NCBI RefSeq assembly: GCF_025024155.1
Contig: NW_026251746.1
Span: forward strand, 186,001-250,000
Direction of reading: 5' to 3'
From: Gamsiella multidivaricata
Taxonomy: Eukaryota > Mortierellomycota > Mortierellomycetes > Mortierellales > Mortierellaceae
Length of the DNA: 64,000 nucleotides
In this document: in pieces, positions 22,059 to 33,765 of the stretch
How the letters are laid out: each line of letters begins with the position of its first letter
How positions within the stretch are numbered: position 1 is the stretch's first letter
The notes under the pieces: model-generated
Database searches by the model: none
Seen by the model: the letters and a program-made list of their open reading frames with translations, nothing else
Told to the model about the DNA's origin: nothing
Made by a program: the position numbers and the translations under genes

Positions 22059-25000
22059 ATGGATCCACACGCAGGAACAGGTCGTGTCGTCCTCCCGACC
22101 AACGTCAGGCCAACCCACTACGACCTCACGCTGACCCCAGACCTCAGCAACTTCACGTTCCATGGTCAGGTCCTTATCAACCTCGATATCAACAAGCCAA
22201 CAACCGCCATCACCCTCAATAGCAACCAACTTGAGATCCTCTCCGCCAAGCTGACCAACCTGGCTCTCAAGACCGAGTCCAGGTGTGTATCCCATTTGTC
22301 TCTTTCCTCGTCATCATGGGTTGGAACAAAGTCTGATTAACCAGATGCACAACCCTCTAGCCAAAATGCTACCGATATTACTCTCGAAAAAGCCAATGAA
22401 ACGGCTACGTTCACGTTTGTGGACGAGCTTCAGCCGGGATCAACAGCCGTGCTGCATATCGCCTTCAAGGGTGTTCTGAACGACAATATGAACGGTTTCT
22501 ACCGCAGCTCCTTCAAGGACGAGGATGGAAAGACCCATTACATCGCTACTACGCAGTTTGAGGCCACAGACGCTCGCAAGGCATTCCCATGCTGGGATGA
22601 GGTACGCAGCGTCCTTCATCCAACACGGAGATATTGTCAGGGCCTTGGAAGATATTCTCACAACTCACCATCCGATTGCAACACATCGTTACCATAGCCC
22701 GCCATCAAGGCTACCTTTGATATCACTTTGCGCGTTCCCTCTGACCTGGTAGCGCTTTCCAACATGAATGTTATTTCTGAGAAAGAGGTCGGCCACAGTG
22801 GAAAGGTGAAGGGCGATTCCACCAAGGGGCCAGATGCAGTACCATCAACTCAAAAGGGTGACGTCCCTTCCACTCAGAAAGGCGATGTTCCCTCGACTCA
22901 AAAGGGTGATGTTCCCTCGACTCAGAAGGGTGATGTTCCCTCGACTCAAAAGGGTGATGTTCCCTCGACTCAGAAGGGTGATGTTCCCTCGACTCAGAAA
23001 GGCGACGTCCCGTCAGCGCAAAAGGGTGACTCTGTCTTTGGAAAGCCTCTCAAGGAGGTCAAGTTTGCAACAACGCCTATTATGAGCACATACGTAAGTC
23101 CAGGACAAATCATGCATCGAAAAATAACAAGCGAACGCTAAAGAAAGGAGCTGCTTATCGACAGACCATTATTTTGTTGCTACTACGCTAGCTGGTCGCC
23201 TTCATCGTCGGCAAGTTCGAGTACATCGAGACCGTCACCAAGAACTTGCCAACGCCCATCACCTGCCGTGTCTATGTTTTACCAGGAAAGACCGAGGAGG
23301 CCAAGTTTGCCCTCTCCGTGACCCCTCTCGCGTTAGAGTACTTTACCGAGTTGTTCGGTGTTGCATACCCACTTCCCAAGATGGATCTCATCACTATCCC
23401 CGATTTTGAATCCGGTGCCATGGAGAACTGGGGATTGGTCACTTATCGATCCATCCGCCTGCTGTTCAACGAAAAAACAAGCGATCTCAGCTACAAGCGT
23501 CATATCGCTGTAAGTTCACTGCATGATATCCTGCGACCTTCCGCCATCATCTGGCATGTCCTATTACATTCTAACATTTGTCTCGCTGATCGATGTTTAA
23601 CCACAGTACACGATCTGCCACGAGATCGCCCATCAATGGTTCGGTAACTTGGTCACCATGGACTGGTGGGACTATCTCTGGTTGAACGAAGGATTTGCCA
23701 CCTGGGTTGGCAATTTGGCCGTTTCAAAGTTCTTCCCAGAATGGGACAACTGGTCTTATTTTATTGCGGATGGATTCCAGATGGGTTTGGCGCTTGATGG
23801 GCTCCGGAGTAGTCACCCTATCGAGGTCCCTTGCAAGCACCCTCACGAAATTCACCAGATCTTTGACGCAATCAGCTACTACAAGGGCGCATCCTGTATT
23901 CGCATGTTGAGTTCTTGGCTGGGCTTGGAGGTGTTCTTGAAGGGTATTCGTATTTACATAAAGAAGCACGCTTACAAGAACACCAGCACCGAGGATCTCT
24001 GGGCTGCATTGAGCGAGGCTTCTGGAGTCGATGTTGGCCAGTTCATGAACACATGGATCAAGCAAGTCGGTGTAAGTGTTGTGCATACCGACATCATTGG
24101 TGTTTGTAAAAGTAGCTCATTTCAATTATTATCTTTATGACCTATTTAGTATCCTGTGGTTGATGTTGAGGAAAATGCCGACGCCAGCACCCTGTCGTTC
24201 AAGCAGTCCCGCTATCTCTCTTCAGGAGATCTCAGTGCTTCAGAGGATACTGCTCGCTGGACCATTCCCCTGGGCATCGAGCCTCCACCAGCTGACAACA
24301 GCGACAAGGCTCAGCTGTTGTCTGGAGACTCACTGACTGTCAAGCTTGAGAAGGGCGGTCACTATAAGGTCAACTCCGACTATACTGGCTTCTTCCGCAC
24401 GGCTTATCCTGCTTCGGCTCTTGAGCGCATCAGCCAATCGATCAAGACGAAGGATCCCTTGTTCACCCCTGGCGATCGTGTCGGCTTGTTGGCAGATTTG
24501 GGCGCTCTGAGCAAGAGCGGTCACGTCAAGACCAGCTCGCTCCTGGAACTCTTAGCGGCGTTCGAGGAAGAGGACCACTACGTGGTGTGGGTCGCGATCG
24601 CAGAACGCGTTAACGTCCTATCCTCGGTGTTCTATCAGCAGCCCGAAGATTTCCAAAAGGCTCTTGAAAAGTTTCAGCGCAAGCTGTTCTCCAAGGCCGC
24701 CGCCAACCTCGGATGGGAGAGCAAGGCCTCGGATGATTATCGCTCGACTCTGCTCCGCAAGCTTTTGTTGACTAACGCAGGATGCGCTGGCGACGAGGCT
24801 GTGGTGAAGGAGGCGCAGGAACGATTTGTGTCATACGTTGCAGGTGATTCCAAGGCGCTGAACCAGAATCTGCAGAGTGCCGCCTTTGAGATTGTAGTCC
24901 TTCATGGCGACGAGTCCGACTTTGAGAAGGTGCTGAAGTGTTGGCGCGATGCCACTGCGACCGATCAAAAGCTGGCTGCTATCGGTGCTATGACAGTTGT

Positions 25001-25490
25001 TCGTCATCCCACAATGATTCAGCAGCTACTTGAACTCTCGGTCTCGGACGAGGTCAAGGCGCAGGACATCGGCTACTTCTTTGGAGGGTAAAGTGCTGTT
25101 CTTTGCTCTATTCAGGTTGTCCTGTATCGATGCTGGGCAATGTCGCTCCCTGCTAACACGAGATTTGGTTGCCTTCCTGATAGACTGTCCCGCAACCCTA
25201 AAGCTCGCCACGTCCTGTGGGACTATATCAAGGCCAACTGGGAGATGCTAAACAAGAGATATGTGGGGTCAATGGCACTCCTAGGTAACATTGTCAAGAG
25301 TGGAGTGGGCAGATTCACAAGTGAAGACATGGCCAAGGACTGCGAAGCGTTCTTCGAGGACAAGAAGGTGGATGATATCTCGCGCCCGATTGCTCAGAGC
25401 TTGGAGGTGGTCCGGTCTAACGCCAAGTGGGTTGCTCGGGACGCAGAGGATGTGCGACAGTGGCTTGTGTCTAAAGGCTATTTGGCATAG
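22059..25490 (+). CDS. M1-family zinc aminopeptidase (puromycin-sensitive / Ape2-Aap1 type)
   Basis: Cytosolic-type metallo-exopeptidase removing N-terminal residues from peptides; 962 aa. Exons 22059-22282, 22361-22601, 22698-23093, 23192-23509, 23607-24071, 24150-25087, 25184-25490; all phases agree. The N-terminal beta domain starts at LPTNVRPTHYDLTLTPDL. The exopeptidase motif GAMEN is in exon 4, the zinc site HEIAHQWFGN with the second ligand Glu in WLNEGFATW is in exon 5, and the ERAP1-C-like helical domain fills exons 6-7. Length and order fit the family except for an insert at about residues 205-266: seven copies of TQKGDVPS and a final AQKGD, placed between SNMNVISEKEV and GKPLKEVKFATTP, which are adjacent or nearly so in relatives. 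No signal peptide. Confidence 0.95.
22845..23030 (+). repeat. 24-bp coding minisatellite (7.75 copies) in the aminopeptidase
   Basis: In-frame units encode STQKGDVP. Third-position differences (caa/cag, aaa/aag, ggt/ggc) partly alternate between neighbouring units. Each unit is a multiple of three, so copy-number change keeps the frame. Confidence 0.95.
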
Positions 25491-25959
25491 GTGCAACCAG
25501 GCAGGATTTCAGGGGTACCATTGACAAGTACAACCTTCACTCGTTTGGTATTTTTATCTTTTACTCCACATGCAATAAACACTTATTTTATACAAACAGG
25601 GTTCGATGGTGGGGCCGTTATTCTGGGATGAAGAATACGAAAGGGTCTGCCCGCCAGCACCATCACCATCTGCTGTATCCGCTTTATCTTCATTCTTTCA
25701 TTCGCTATCCTTTCCAAAGAATTTGAACTACTTGCGGTCTATTACTGTCCTCCTTTCTTTGCCCGTTCCTCCACGCTTGTTCCACTGCCGTTTGTCTCCA
25801 CGTGGGGTCAACTTCTGAGCTGTGGCCCAAAAAACAAAAGTCAAGTGGGGGCCTTCGTCGTTGTGCCACCATCCGCACTTTCTCTTGCATACAAGTACGA
25901 GCCCTCCACTCGTTTTGACCCCATCCTCCCTCCAACCTGCTATTTCGTGGTCTTTCCAT
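25491..25959. other. Intergenic region (aminopeptidase / exportin-6)
   Basis: Contains an AATAAA at 25573-25578 about 85 bp after the aminopeptidase stop, and the leader of exportin-6. Confidence 0.6.
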
Positions 25960-28900
25960 ATGGACGTGCTCGAGCAATTATTGGCCGAGTTCTTTGGGCC
26001 TAACACCTCCACGGAGCGCAAGCGGAGCATCGGTAATTGAATTCCATGTGCTGATTCCATGCATCTCATGGCACCGTTAATGGACGTCAGTTTTGTCACA
26101 ACCCTGATTCTGACCTTCTAAATGGTATTGGTACCTCATATTATCATCTCAACGCGATATAGAGGCCCAATTGGACGCTCAGCGATTGACTCTGGATGAC
26201 TGCAGGTACATGCTGACGAACGCACGGTCTGATTATCTTGGATGGTTTGCGGCATCTCAGTATCAAAAAAGGATTCAACTGGAGTGGGCTAGCCTAGACC
26301 CGGAGCTTCAGCGTGCCAATCGATCATTTCTAGTCGTCTTTTTGCAGCAGCATTTCGGAACAGGGTCTGGTTCAGGCCAAGGCTCCGGGACGGGATCCGC
26401 ACTCAGTACTGAGGCTGGCGGCACAATCAGCACTGCCTCGTCAGGAACTTCAGGATCAACCTTTCGTTTTTCAAACTTTGTGCTCAACAAGGTAGTCCAG
26501 CTCCTCACGGATATTGCGCTGATGGACTGGCCTGATCGGTATCAGGACCTTTTCCCAGAGATTCACAGCCTTTTGCAAAGCAAGAACAGGGATCATGCGC
26601 TTCTGGGATGGACTCTGCTGGAAGCGACAGTTCAGGAATTTGTTGGCATGTATCCGGCGCCTGGAGCTGGAAAATCCCATCGGGCGCACCTCACACTCTC
26701 AAAGCAAAGGTGGTACCTGTGGGAGAACTTCAAGGCGCAGATACCGGATCTTCTGAATCTCATCGTTCAGCACCTAGACCAATGCTACAACAAGATGTTG
26801 GTCACACCCTTGCTGACAGAGGCACCAGCACCGTCGCCTGTTGAACACTCTATCTGGAGCGCTTCGGGTTTCGGTCGACGGCCAAGTTTAGCAACACCGG
26901 CACACCTCACATCTCCATTGGCGCAGGTGAATGGCTCCTTTCAAAACTCGCTATCAGGGTCAAGGGCTGTCCCAGGATCGTTGAATCCTCCAGGGTCCAT
27001 GTTAGGACAGGCATCATTCTTTCAAGAAAGTGGGCAAAGACAAGGTGGCCAGGGCGAACAAGGGTCAGCAGCCTCATATGGAAAGTCGCCGACTACCACA
27101 TTACGCAAGACTCTCAGTCAATTCCTTGGAAGCGCCACCAATTCATCGATTATTCAGTCCACCGACTCTGGTTCCCATATCAACCTGATGCACTCGCCTG
27201 CTGGACCGGGGATATCGCTACTCCAGGCGCGGCAGAGGATGGGCTCGATTAGCGACCTGGGACAAATGGCGATGCGGCGGAGCTCGATCAATGCTGCCGT
27301 TATGATGGAAGGCCGGCGTGGATCTATCGATAGCACTTTTATCAGCGGCAATCGAATGGACTCGCATTCCCGCAAGACCTGTACGTTAGCGCTCCAGGCC
27401 CTAACAGCGTTGCTGGCGTGTCCTGGTATCGACCCTCGTCGGGTGTCATTCTCGTCCTCCATTGCTATCGTACTCAAGTTTTCGACGCTACACCAAAACA
27501 AAACCGTCGATCTGGGCATTTTGTCGCTCAGCTGTCTCAACGGTCTGGTAGCACGTCCAGGGTTTTTGGCTAATAACCAGGAGGCAATGACTGGTGCGGT
27601 ACGAATCATGGCCGACCTTATACGATACTTTAATGAAGTCAAGGATGGCATTGACGACATTGATGAGAGGTAAAAAACTATTTAAATCTAATGCATGTTT
27701 GAGATGCTTCATTTTCAATTGAATAGACCGTACTAACATAACGCTATTTCTCTACCGCTCAATAGCTATCTGCAAATGTTTATGCACTTCGTGTCGTTGT
27801 TCTGTACCCTGGTGAACCTTGAAAGGGCAGAAAGAGCGCTGGGACTTTCGAAGCCCGATTTCATCATGTCGTTCGCGAAGTTCACATTAGAGAAGGTAAG
27901 ACCGAAAACAGCTGGGATGGGTGTAAAGCGCATGGTAATCGTTTACCTCCAAAAGGTCCTCTCGTCAAAGACTCATTTTAACATCGTGCTCTGGATAGGT
28001 GTCTGTGGATTATCTTAAGATATGCATGGACGTTTGGAAGACACTACTGGATGCCATCATTCATTCCGCGTCCGAAAGTCCTCGACCCATCCCTGCTGGG
28101 GATCCATTGCGCCGTATGCAAGGACCATTGCTGTATTTTATGTCTGCTTTGGTAGAAAAATTTTATAAAATGAAGGGAGCAACGCGATCCGAGGACGCGT
28201 TTTCAACCTTTGAGGTTGAGGATGAAGAAGATCTGGAGGACCTGACAGATCTGGTTGAGAGCTTTGTTGGTCTCGTTGCTGAGGTCTTTACAGAAGAAGT
28301 TATTGAGATGCTGGTACGTTATCTGAATGAGTTTTTGTCCGCACGGCATTTCAAACCTATAACGCTTCCCGCTACTAATGCTTTGATTCTTTTTGATCCA
28401 TACTATCATGTTTGCAACTTAGAATCCGCTCCTCAATCAGCAGCTGGAGCTCTATTCAAACCGGGAGATAGACGAATGCAAGACTGTAATACTATCGAGA
28501 TTTACTGCTGCTTCTCCAATCCTCACGGCAAACGCAGAAAGTCCAGCCTTTTTTTCTTTTTTCTGACACTCAATTCCTTATTGTTTTGAAATATCTCTAG
28601 CTGCCGGTGACACTCGGGATATTATCGAAAGTCGCTAACAACTTTGATCAGAACTTTGAGGATCGTCGCACGTATACTTGCAACCTCATGATTCATCTTA
28701 CAAGGATGACAAAGTTCTCTGTCGACCATTATATCGCCATCACAAGTGATGCGACAGGTCCAGGGAAGGGTGGGGTGGAGCTGACAGGAACAATGTAAGA
28801 ATAACATCATACATGATAGGTCTTGCACACCGCGCTGAGAATGGTAGCCTTCAATCCCATTTTCTAATCAGTATCATGATGATATACTACTAGAACGCTG

Positions 28901-31221
28901 GCGTTGTTTCATTGCTTGTCGTCTCTTATCTCATGGGTGAATCATCTCTGGAAAGTTGAAACCAGTCCTGAATCGGGCAACAATGTCCATCCAAAGGCAC
29001 TAGTTGCAAGAGAAATATACCAGGAGCTCGCTCAACTGTCAACGTATTTATTCCGACGACTTCTACCAACCTCAGCTCTTGGCGCTCCTTCACAGCTATC
29101 TACGATACCCAGTACTTTCTTGGGCCCGGCTTCAACATCCTGCTCTGCCATGGACCGAAGGCTGCTCTTGTCGTCTGTCAAGACCTTGCGTTTGCTTACG
29201 CTTCAAGTCAGGATACCATTGAATCTTCTGGCCACCGGCGATTGTTTATTTTGGGACCTTGAATCGACACGCGAGATGGCTTCAGTTTTAAGTCAGGCTG
29301 TGATGACGCACACGAATTTTATGGGCGAAGACTTTGTATCATCCAAGCTAGATAGTAGCATGGAAGAAGATGAGCGGAAAGGGATAACGCCGGATGACGA
29401 GCTATTCCTGCTGGCATATTTGGCATTGAGCAATGGTATAACATTGGACCCAAAGACGGGCCATGAACTGCAGACTGCTGCGCTACAGGTGGGTGAATGC
29501 CCCGCTTATTTTTCAAGGGAGTCATTAGAAATTTGAATGGAAAGAGAGCCGTTGCTAATAATGGATCTTCTTTCGTTACTTAGGCCTTTGGACAATTCGT
29601 CGCACCTATTATTTATCCGCTACAAAGCATACTCCAGGACTCCAGATCGGCGCCAGGGACAATTCTGGCCAACAGCGAGGGTAAGTGCTATTAAGGCACT
29701 GATATATCCCACTACTTGTGTCCTTTATTTGCGGAGTAGGAATTAATGGCCATTCTCCCAATACTCGGTCCCATAGCCAAATTTCGTGTCCATAGATGCC
29801 TTACTATTTTACGGACACTTGTCAGCTCCGTTGAGGGTGCTGCAGTCTCGGCCAGGGCAATGGTATATGAGGGAGTGAGAACAGCACTGCCTCTCGTCCA
29901 GGAGTACTTTGAGGTCTATCTTGAAGATCATGGTAAGTGTCTCGGCCTTTTGATCTTGCCTATAATTAGTCGTGAATTTGTTAAATGATCAAGGCTTCTA
30001 AACAGGACATTATCCGCTACAATATCTATAGACATTTCGATAGACATCCTTTTGTTCTTTAAGTCGCTGGTGAAAACTCTGTATCGGCAGGTTGGGACGA
30101 GTCATTGTATGGAGATTGCTCGCGTACTCATGGATCGCCTGTCAAGTCCGCCGCTTTTCGAGACCGCCTTCTCTTCGCAACAAACTGGTCATCAGCAGCA
30201 TCAACAAGCACTCCATCAGCAGTCCTTCATCCTGCAGCAACGGAAAGTCCTTCAGCGAGTTCAAATGTCAGTTTCGATACTGAATACCATCCTGGAACTT
30301 CCTAGCAAGGAGATCTCAATGTCCTTGACCGACTTCGCCCAGTTTTTGTTCTCACAACTGGGACCAAAACTCTTGGGGACTCAGGATCAGCGAGAGACTG
30401 GCGCAGCTGGAACTCAGGCAGCGTCTTTAGACTCTCAGCACGGATTACAACAGCCCAGATCTAGCGAAAGCGGCGTTTTGGATAACGGAGTGTACGATCT
30501 AATGTCGCTCTTCTTCTCAACCATTCAGACCATGCTCACGCACCACTGCCGATATTTTTTCGCTGCCGACTCATCTACAAGGAATCAGAATGGTGGTGAT
30601 GGTGTCCAAGATGGAGCCGATAGCCATCGAGCACAGATGCTTCAGAGCTGCATGGAATACTTGGCACGAGGTCTCCACCGTCCAGAGCCGGACATTGTCC
30701 GTCAATCGATCGAAATCATTGTCGCACTTCAAGAACACAGCCTTTGCCATTTGTTTGACCGACAAGAGTTTCAGAGCACATATCGATTCGAGTTTCTGAA
30801 ATTGCTGCTCCAACTTGCACTGAGCCATCAACAAGACCTGTTGCTGGAGGATATGGCTGGACTTATCCATAGTATGGTTAAGGGTGACGGCTCGGGTGGG
30901 GACAGGGACGAAAAGTTCCTGAATGTCTGGCACGGCGATCTGAAGCGATTTGTGGCGGGATTGGAGCCCTCGCAGGTTCTGGTTACTACGACAACGTCAA
31001 CGATGGCTGGAGGACTTTTGCAACCGACGTTGCCGTCTCCGCAGGCACTCCAGGTGTCTGCGTCCGCGTCTTCGCTATTGGCGCAAGTCCAGTTCCCAGA
31101 CTCGGTCAAAGAGGCGCTGTGGATGAACTTGCTCCGCCTTGGGGATGCGAGCATGTATCGGGAAGGGCTTTATGACTTTATGAATGACGCGCATGTTTAT
31201 GCCCAGAACCTCATTAGATAA
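25960..31221 (+). CDS. XPO6: Exportin-6-like karyopherin
   Basis: Importin-beta family nuclear export receptor; XPO6 in animals exports actin-profilin with RanGTP. Exons 25960-26032, 26163-27669, 27766-27895, 27999-28313, 28423-28485, 28601-28794, 28894-29488, 29584-29680, 29777-29932, 30032-31221 give 1439 aa. The N-terminus MDVLEQLLAEFFGPNTSTER continues as ERKRSIEAQLDAQ and resembles the XPO6 start, and the C-terminal HEAT-like region (RYEFLKLLLQLALSHQQDLL-type block, DLLLEDMAGLIHSMV) fits the same family. A Ser/Gly-rich insert at about 26880-27360 and Gln/His-rich loops explain the extra length over the roughly 1125-aa animal protein. The 29777 acceptor was preferred over 29741 because only it keeps the frame. 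AATAAA at 31260 follows the stop. Confidence 0.82.
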
Positions 31222-31557
31222 AAAAAAACAAAAAAATTCCGACCTGTCAATAGTCAAAAAATAAAGATCATTGGATTTGTTTACTATATTATTGCGTTAC
31301 TCCCACAGTGACAAATAACATCAGGCGGGCCAAAATTCTTTTCAATGGCTTGCTTACTCTGTTTCCTTATTTTATACTCCCCTTTTTGATACACTTGCGC
31401 AAGAATTATACGTATTCTAGGAATAATACTATCTATTGGGCAACAATTATGTTGAGTAATAAAAGTGCTTTCAATGAGGTCTCTGCAACCGGTTTCTGCT
31501 TATACATGCTTTAGACATTGTTCTAGAAAACAGCATACATAGGAAATAAACGCGATC

Positions 31558-31869
31558 TTGACCAACTACTCTTTTTTTTTTTTTTTTTAATAATTTATCT
31601 CTCGAGTCGATTGACTCTGCAGATCTGTCAGACTTAACTAGCAATGATCCACCACAGTCGTCCTTTCCGCCAATATAGAGCCGATCCACAGCCGTCAAAA
31701 GATAGGTCATATTCTCCAGACCTGACCCAAGGGTCTGTGCAACAATTGCCACACCTCACCAGCGTGTTAAAAGCTGAAAACTCCTTGTTACAAAAAGGGT
31801 GCCTTCCCATCCCCTCAATGGTTGTCAAACGCCTTCTCCTTTGAAGGTAGTCCAGTTGACTAACTAATC
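31558..31869 (-). mobile_element. Candidate older retroposon with imperfect target duplication
   Basis: A minus-strand body of about 270 bp ends in 17 A (T-run 31572-31588). Flanks are ttgaccaactactc (31558-31571) and ttgactaactaatc (31856-31869), matching at 12 of 14 positions. Weaker than the two neighbouring cases. Confidence 0.4.
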
Positions 31870-31906
31870 ACCTTTTTTTTTTTAATTACGAAACCCCCTC
31901 AAAGGC

Positions 31907-31993
31907 ATAAAATATGTTAACTGTATTTTTTTTTTTTTTTTTAACATAAATCTCCATGAGCACGAGACGCATGGATAAAATATGTTAACTGTA
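31907..31993 (-). mobile_element. Tiny poly(A)-tailed retroposon with 19-bp target-site duplication
   Basis: The 19-bp sequence ataaaatatgttaactgta occurs at 31907-31925 and again at 31975-31993. Between them lie exactly 17 T (31926-31942) and a 32-bp insert (31943-31974). Read on the minus strand this is duplication, insert, A17 tail, duplication: the signature of target-primed reverse transcription. The insert resembles the sequence next to the larger insertion at 32.1 kb, so both derive from one family. Confidence 0.8.
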
Positions 31994-32141
31994 ATCTGAG
32001 GGGAAACAGCTGATGCTACAGAGAAAATAACAGCAACCTGTCCAATAGGACTACGTCGCAGTGCATCCGCGATCCAAAATCTATGACATATGAGTAGTAA
32101 AAACCGATGCACCATGCCGTCTTTTTTTTCTAACATAAATC

Positions 32142-32158
32142 CACATGAGCGCGAGACG

Positions 32159-32191
<33 letters not shown>

Positions 32192-32783
32192 GTTATTTTA
32201 TGGGGGTTACTATTTCTCGCTGGTCAGGATGTTCCTGTTTGTCCCGAACAATGGTAGGAGGCGCCATATAAATCCCGCGTATTTTCCCGCAAGCCTGCCT
32301 CGGTCGTCCTGTTCCTGCTAACTTGATATCTTGATCCTTTGGACTGGCTCTCTCCTGTGTGACTTGATTCGGCAAATATTCAACTTATGTTTCGATCCGG
32401 CATATATGTACGGCTTCCTTACGGTGTTACTGCGGCCTTCGAGTGATTTCTGAAGTAAATTATTTAGTCTCCTCTCTCAATAGTCCCCCCCGTAACCTTA
32501 GTGCTGGAGAACGGCTCTGGCAAATCCGAGTGACAGTTCTGAAAAATCTCCTCGTAGCCCACGGTGGCGTGCGAACCTGAGCAGAATAGAACATTCTCTC
32601 AGGAGGGAGCCAATCCCCTGCTGCTCGCGATCCGAAAGGTAATTTATACACGGCCCCCCGTGCCGAAAAACAACCGCACCAAGCTGGATCCGAAACTAGG
32701 ATCCACAGCACTGTTCTCTGGAAGCTTCGCGTGATACTACTGTACCACACAGGTTCCCCCGCCAGCACATGAGCGCGAGACAC
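32142..32783 (-). mobile_element. Poly(A)-tailed retroposon (about 577 bp plus A29) with 16-18-bp target duplication
   Basis: cacatgagcgcgagac is found at 32142-32157 and 32766-32781; extended to 18 bp it has one mismatch. Immediately inside the left copy is a 29-T run (32160-32188), the A-tail in minus orientation, and the body extends to 32765. The body contains a TATAAA-like sequence but no long ORF, so it is either a non-autonomous (SINE-like) element or a 5'-truncated LINE. It interrupts an older copy of the family seen at 31943-31974, giving a nested insertion. Confidence 0.75.
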
Positions 32784-33069
32784 ATAGTCTACAAAATGAC
32801 CTATACAAAATGCTCCCTATGTGCCTGTTTACTGGCGCAATCTATAAACACACACAAAAAAAACAATAAAAAATATAAAGTGATGCGGATCAAATTATAT
32901 TTTGCAGGTAATCTTCCAAAAAGCAGCTTCAACCCTACAGATATCATTTGAACGAGTTTCTGGCTGCCAAAGAGCCCAAAAACCGGCCACAAAACACGTT
33001 GGAGTTGCGGTTATATTTGTTTTTTGAATGTATATAATATTCAATAACATGGCGGGGCGTAGAACGCCA

Positions 33070-33141
33070 TCCTTGGTAGTATAGTGGTGAGTATCTCCGC
33101 CTGTCACGCGGAAGACCGGGGTTCAATTCCCCGCCAAGGAG
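33070..33141 (+). tRNA. tRNA-Asp (GUC anticodon)
   Basis: 72 nt without intron. The acceptor stem pairs tccttgg with ccaagga, with discriminator G. The anticodon loop is cctgtcacg (GUC). The T arm is ccggggttcaattccccg. A-box and B-box (ggttcaattcc) are intact, and a TTTT follows within 10 bases as a Pol III terminator. Confidence 0.97.
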
Positions 33142-33146
33142 CTCCT

Positions 33147-33150
33147 CTTT
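33147..33150 (+). terminator. Pol III terminator of tRNA-Asp
   Basis: Short T4 stretch just after the tRNA 3' end; a much longer T-run follows at 33172-33196. Confidence 0.7.
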
Positions 33151-33204
33151 TGCTTTACTTCAGCTTGAACCTTTTTTTTTTTTTTTTTTTTTTTTTACTG
33201 GGAC

Positions 33205-33588
33205 AATCTATTTGACAACCCCTATACTAACTCCATGTAAGGCCAACATTTTTTAAATGTCGATTATGCCAGTAGTCCTTATGGTACCTGGCCCCGGCTC
33301 TTTAAGCTAAATCGTCATCTGTCTCTTAAAGGACTCCTCAATGCAACTGATTTCCCATTTCGTCATCGCTGAGTCCGTCATCGATAAAATCCTGTTTTCC
33401 GTCATGAAGAAGGCTTCTCCCAAGGTCGCAAAAGGTTGCATGGGGTGCCAGGTGGAGGAAGGAATGATTCTCAACCTCTCACCGCGTTGTTTCGACTTGA
33501 AATTCGCAAAAGATACGAGTCTTGTTTTACATGGGATTTGTGCAGGGGTTGCCAAATAAGAGTAACAACCCGGGTTGTCAAATAGATT
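33205..33588. mobile_element. 384-bp element bounded by perfect 17-bp inverted repeats
   Basis: aatctatttgacaaccc at 33205-33221 is the exact reverse complement of 33572-33588. The right end also forms a 14-bp palindrome (acaacccgggttgt), and relaxed copies of ggttgycaaat lie at 33545 and 33610. No convincing target duplication was found. It starts 64 bp after the tRNA. The interior ORF (33341-33559) has no known relative. Confidence 0.5.
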
Positions 33589-33765
33589 ATTCCTTTTTTA
33601 CTTGGCAACCTGGGTTGTCAGTCTTATTGAGCCATTACTTTCTTTAATTCTCATCGTAGCCACCATTTATTCGTTATATTAAGCACTTTACAGCGCAATT
33701 ATAGGCAAAATATAGATATAAACCGGGACGCCAGCACTGCTGAAGCGACTCCAATTCATGACCCT

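Larger units (their letters stand above)
31222..33069. mobile_element. AT-rich gene-free block with retroposon insertions
   Basis: No gene. It has T-runs at 31572-31588, 31926-31942 and 32160-32188, and at least two poly(A)-tailed insertions on the minus strand flanked by direct repeats, annotated separately. The ORF at 32460-32783 (minus) lies inside one insertion and resembles no protein I know. Confidence 0.7.

Noticed and set aside
29741..29776. Exportin-6 exon beginning MAILPILGPIAKF
   Set aside because: It is out of phase with the previous exon and gives only a 60-bp intron; the acceptor before CCAAATTTCG is in phase.
32460..32783. 107-codon ORF on the minus strand
   Set aside because: It lies inside the poly(A)-tailed retroposon and begins in its target duplication; no similarity to known proteins.
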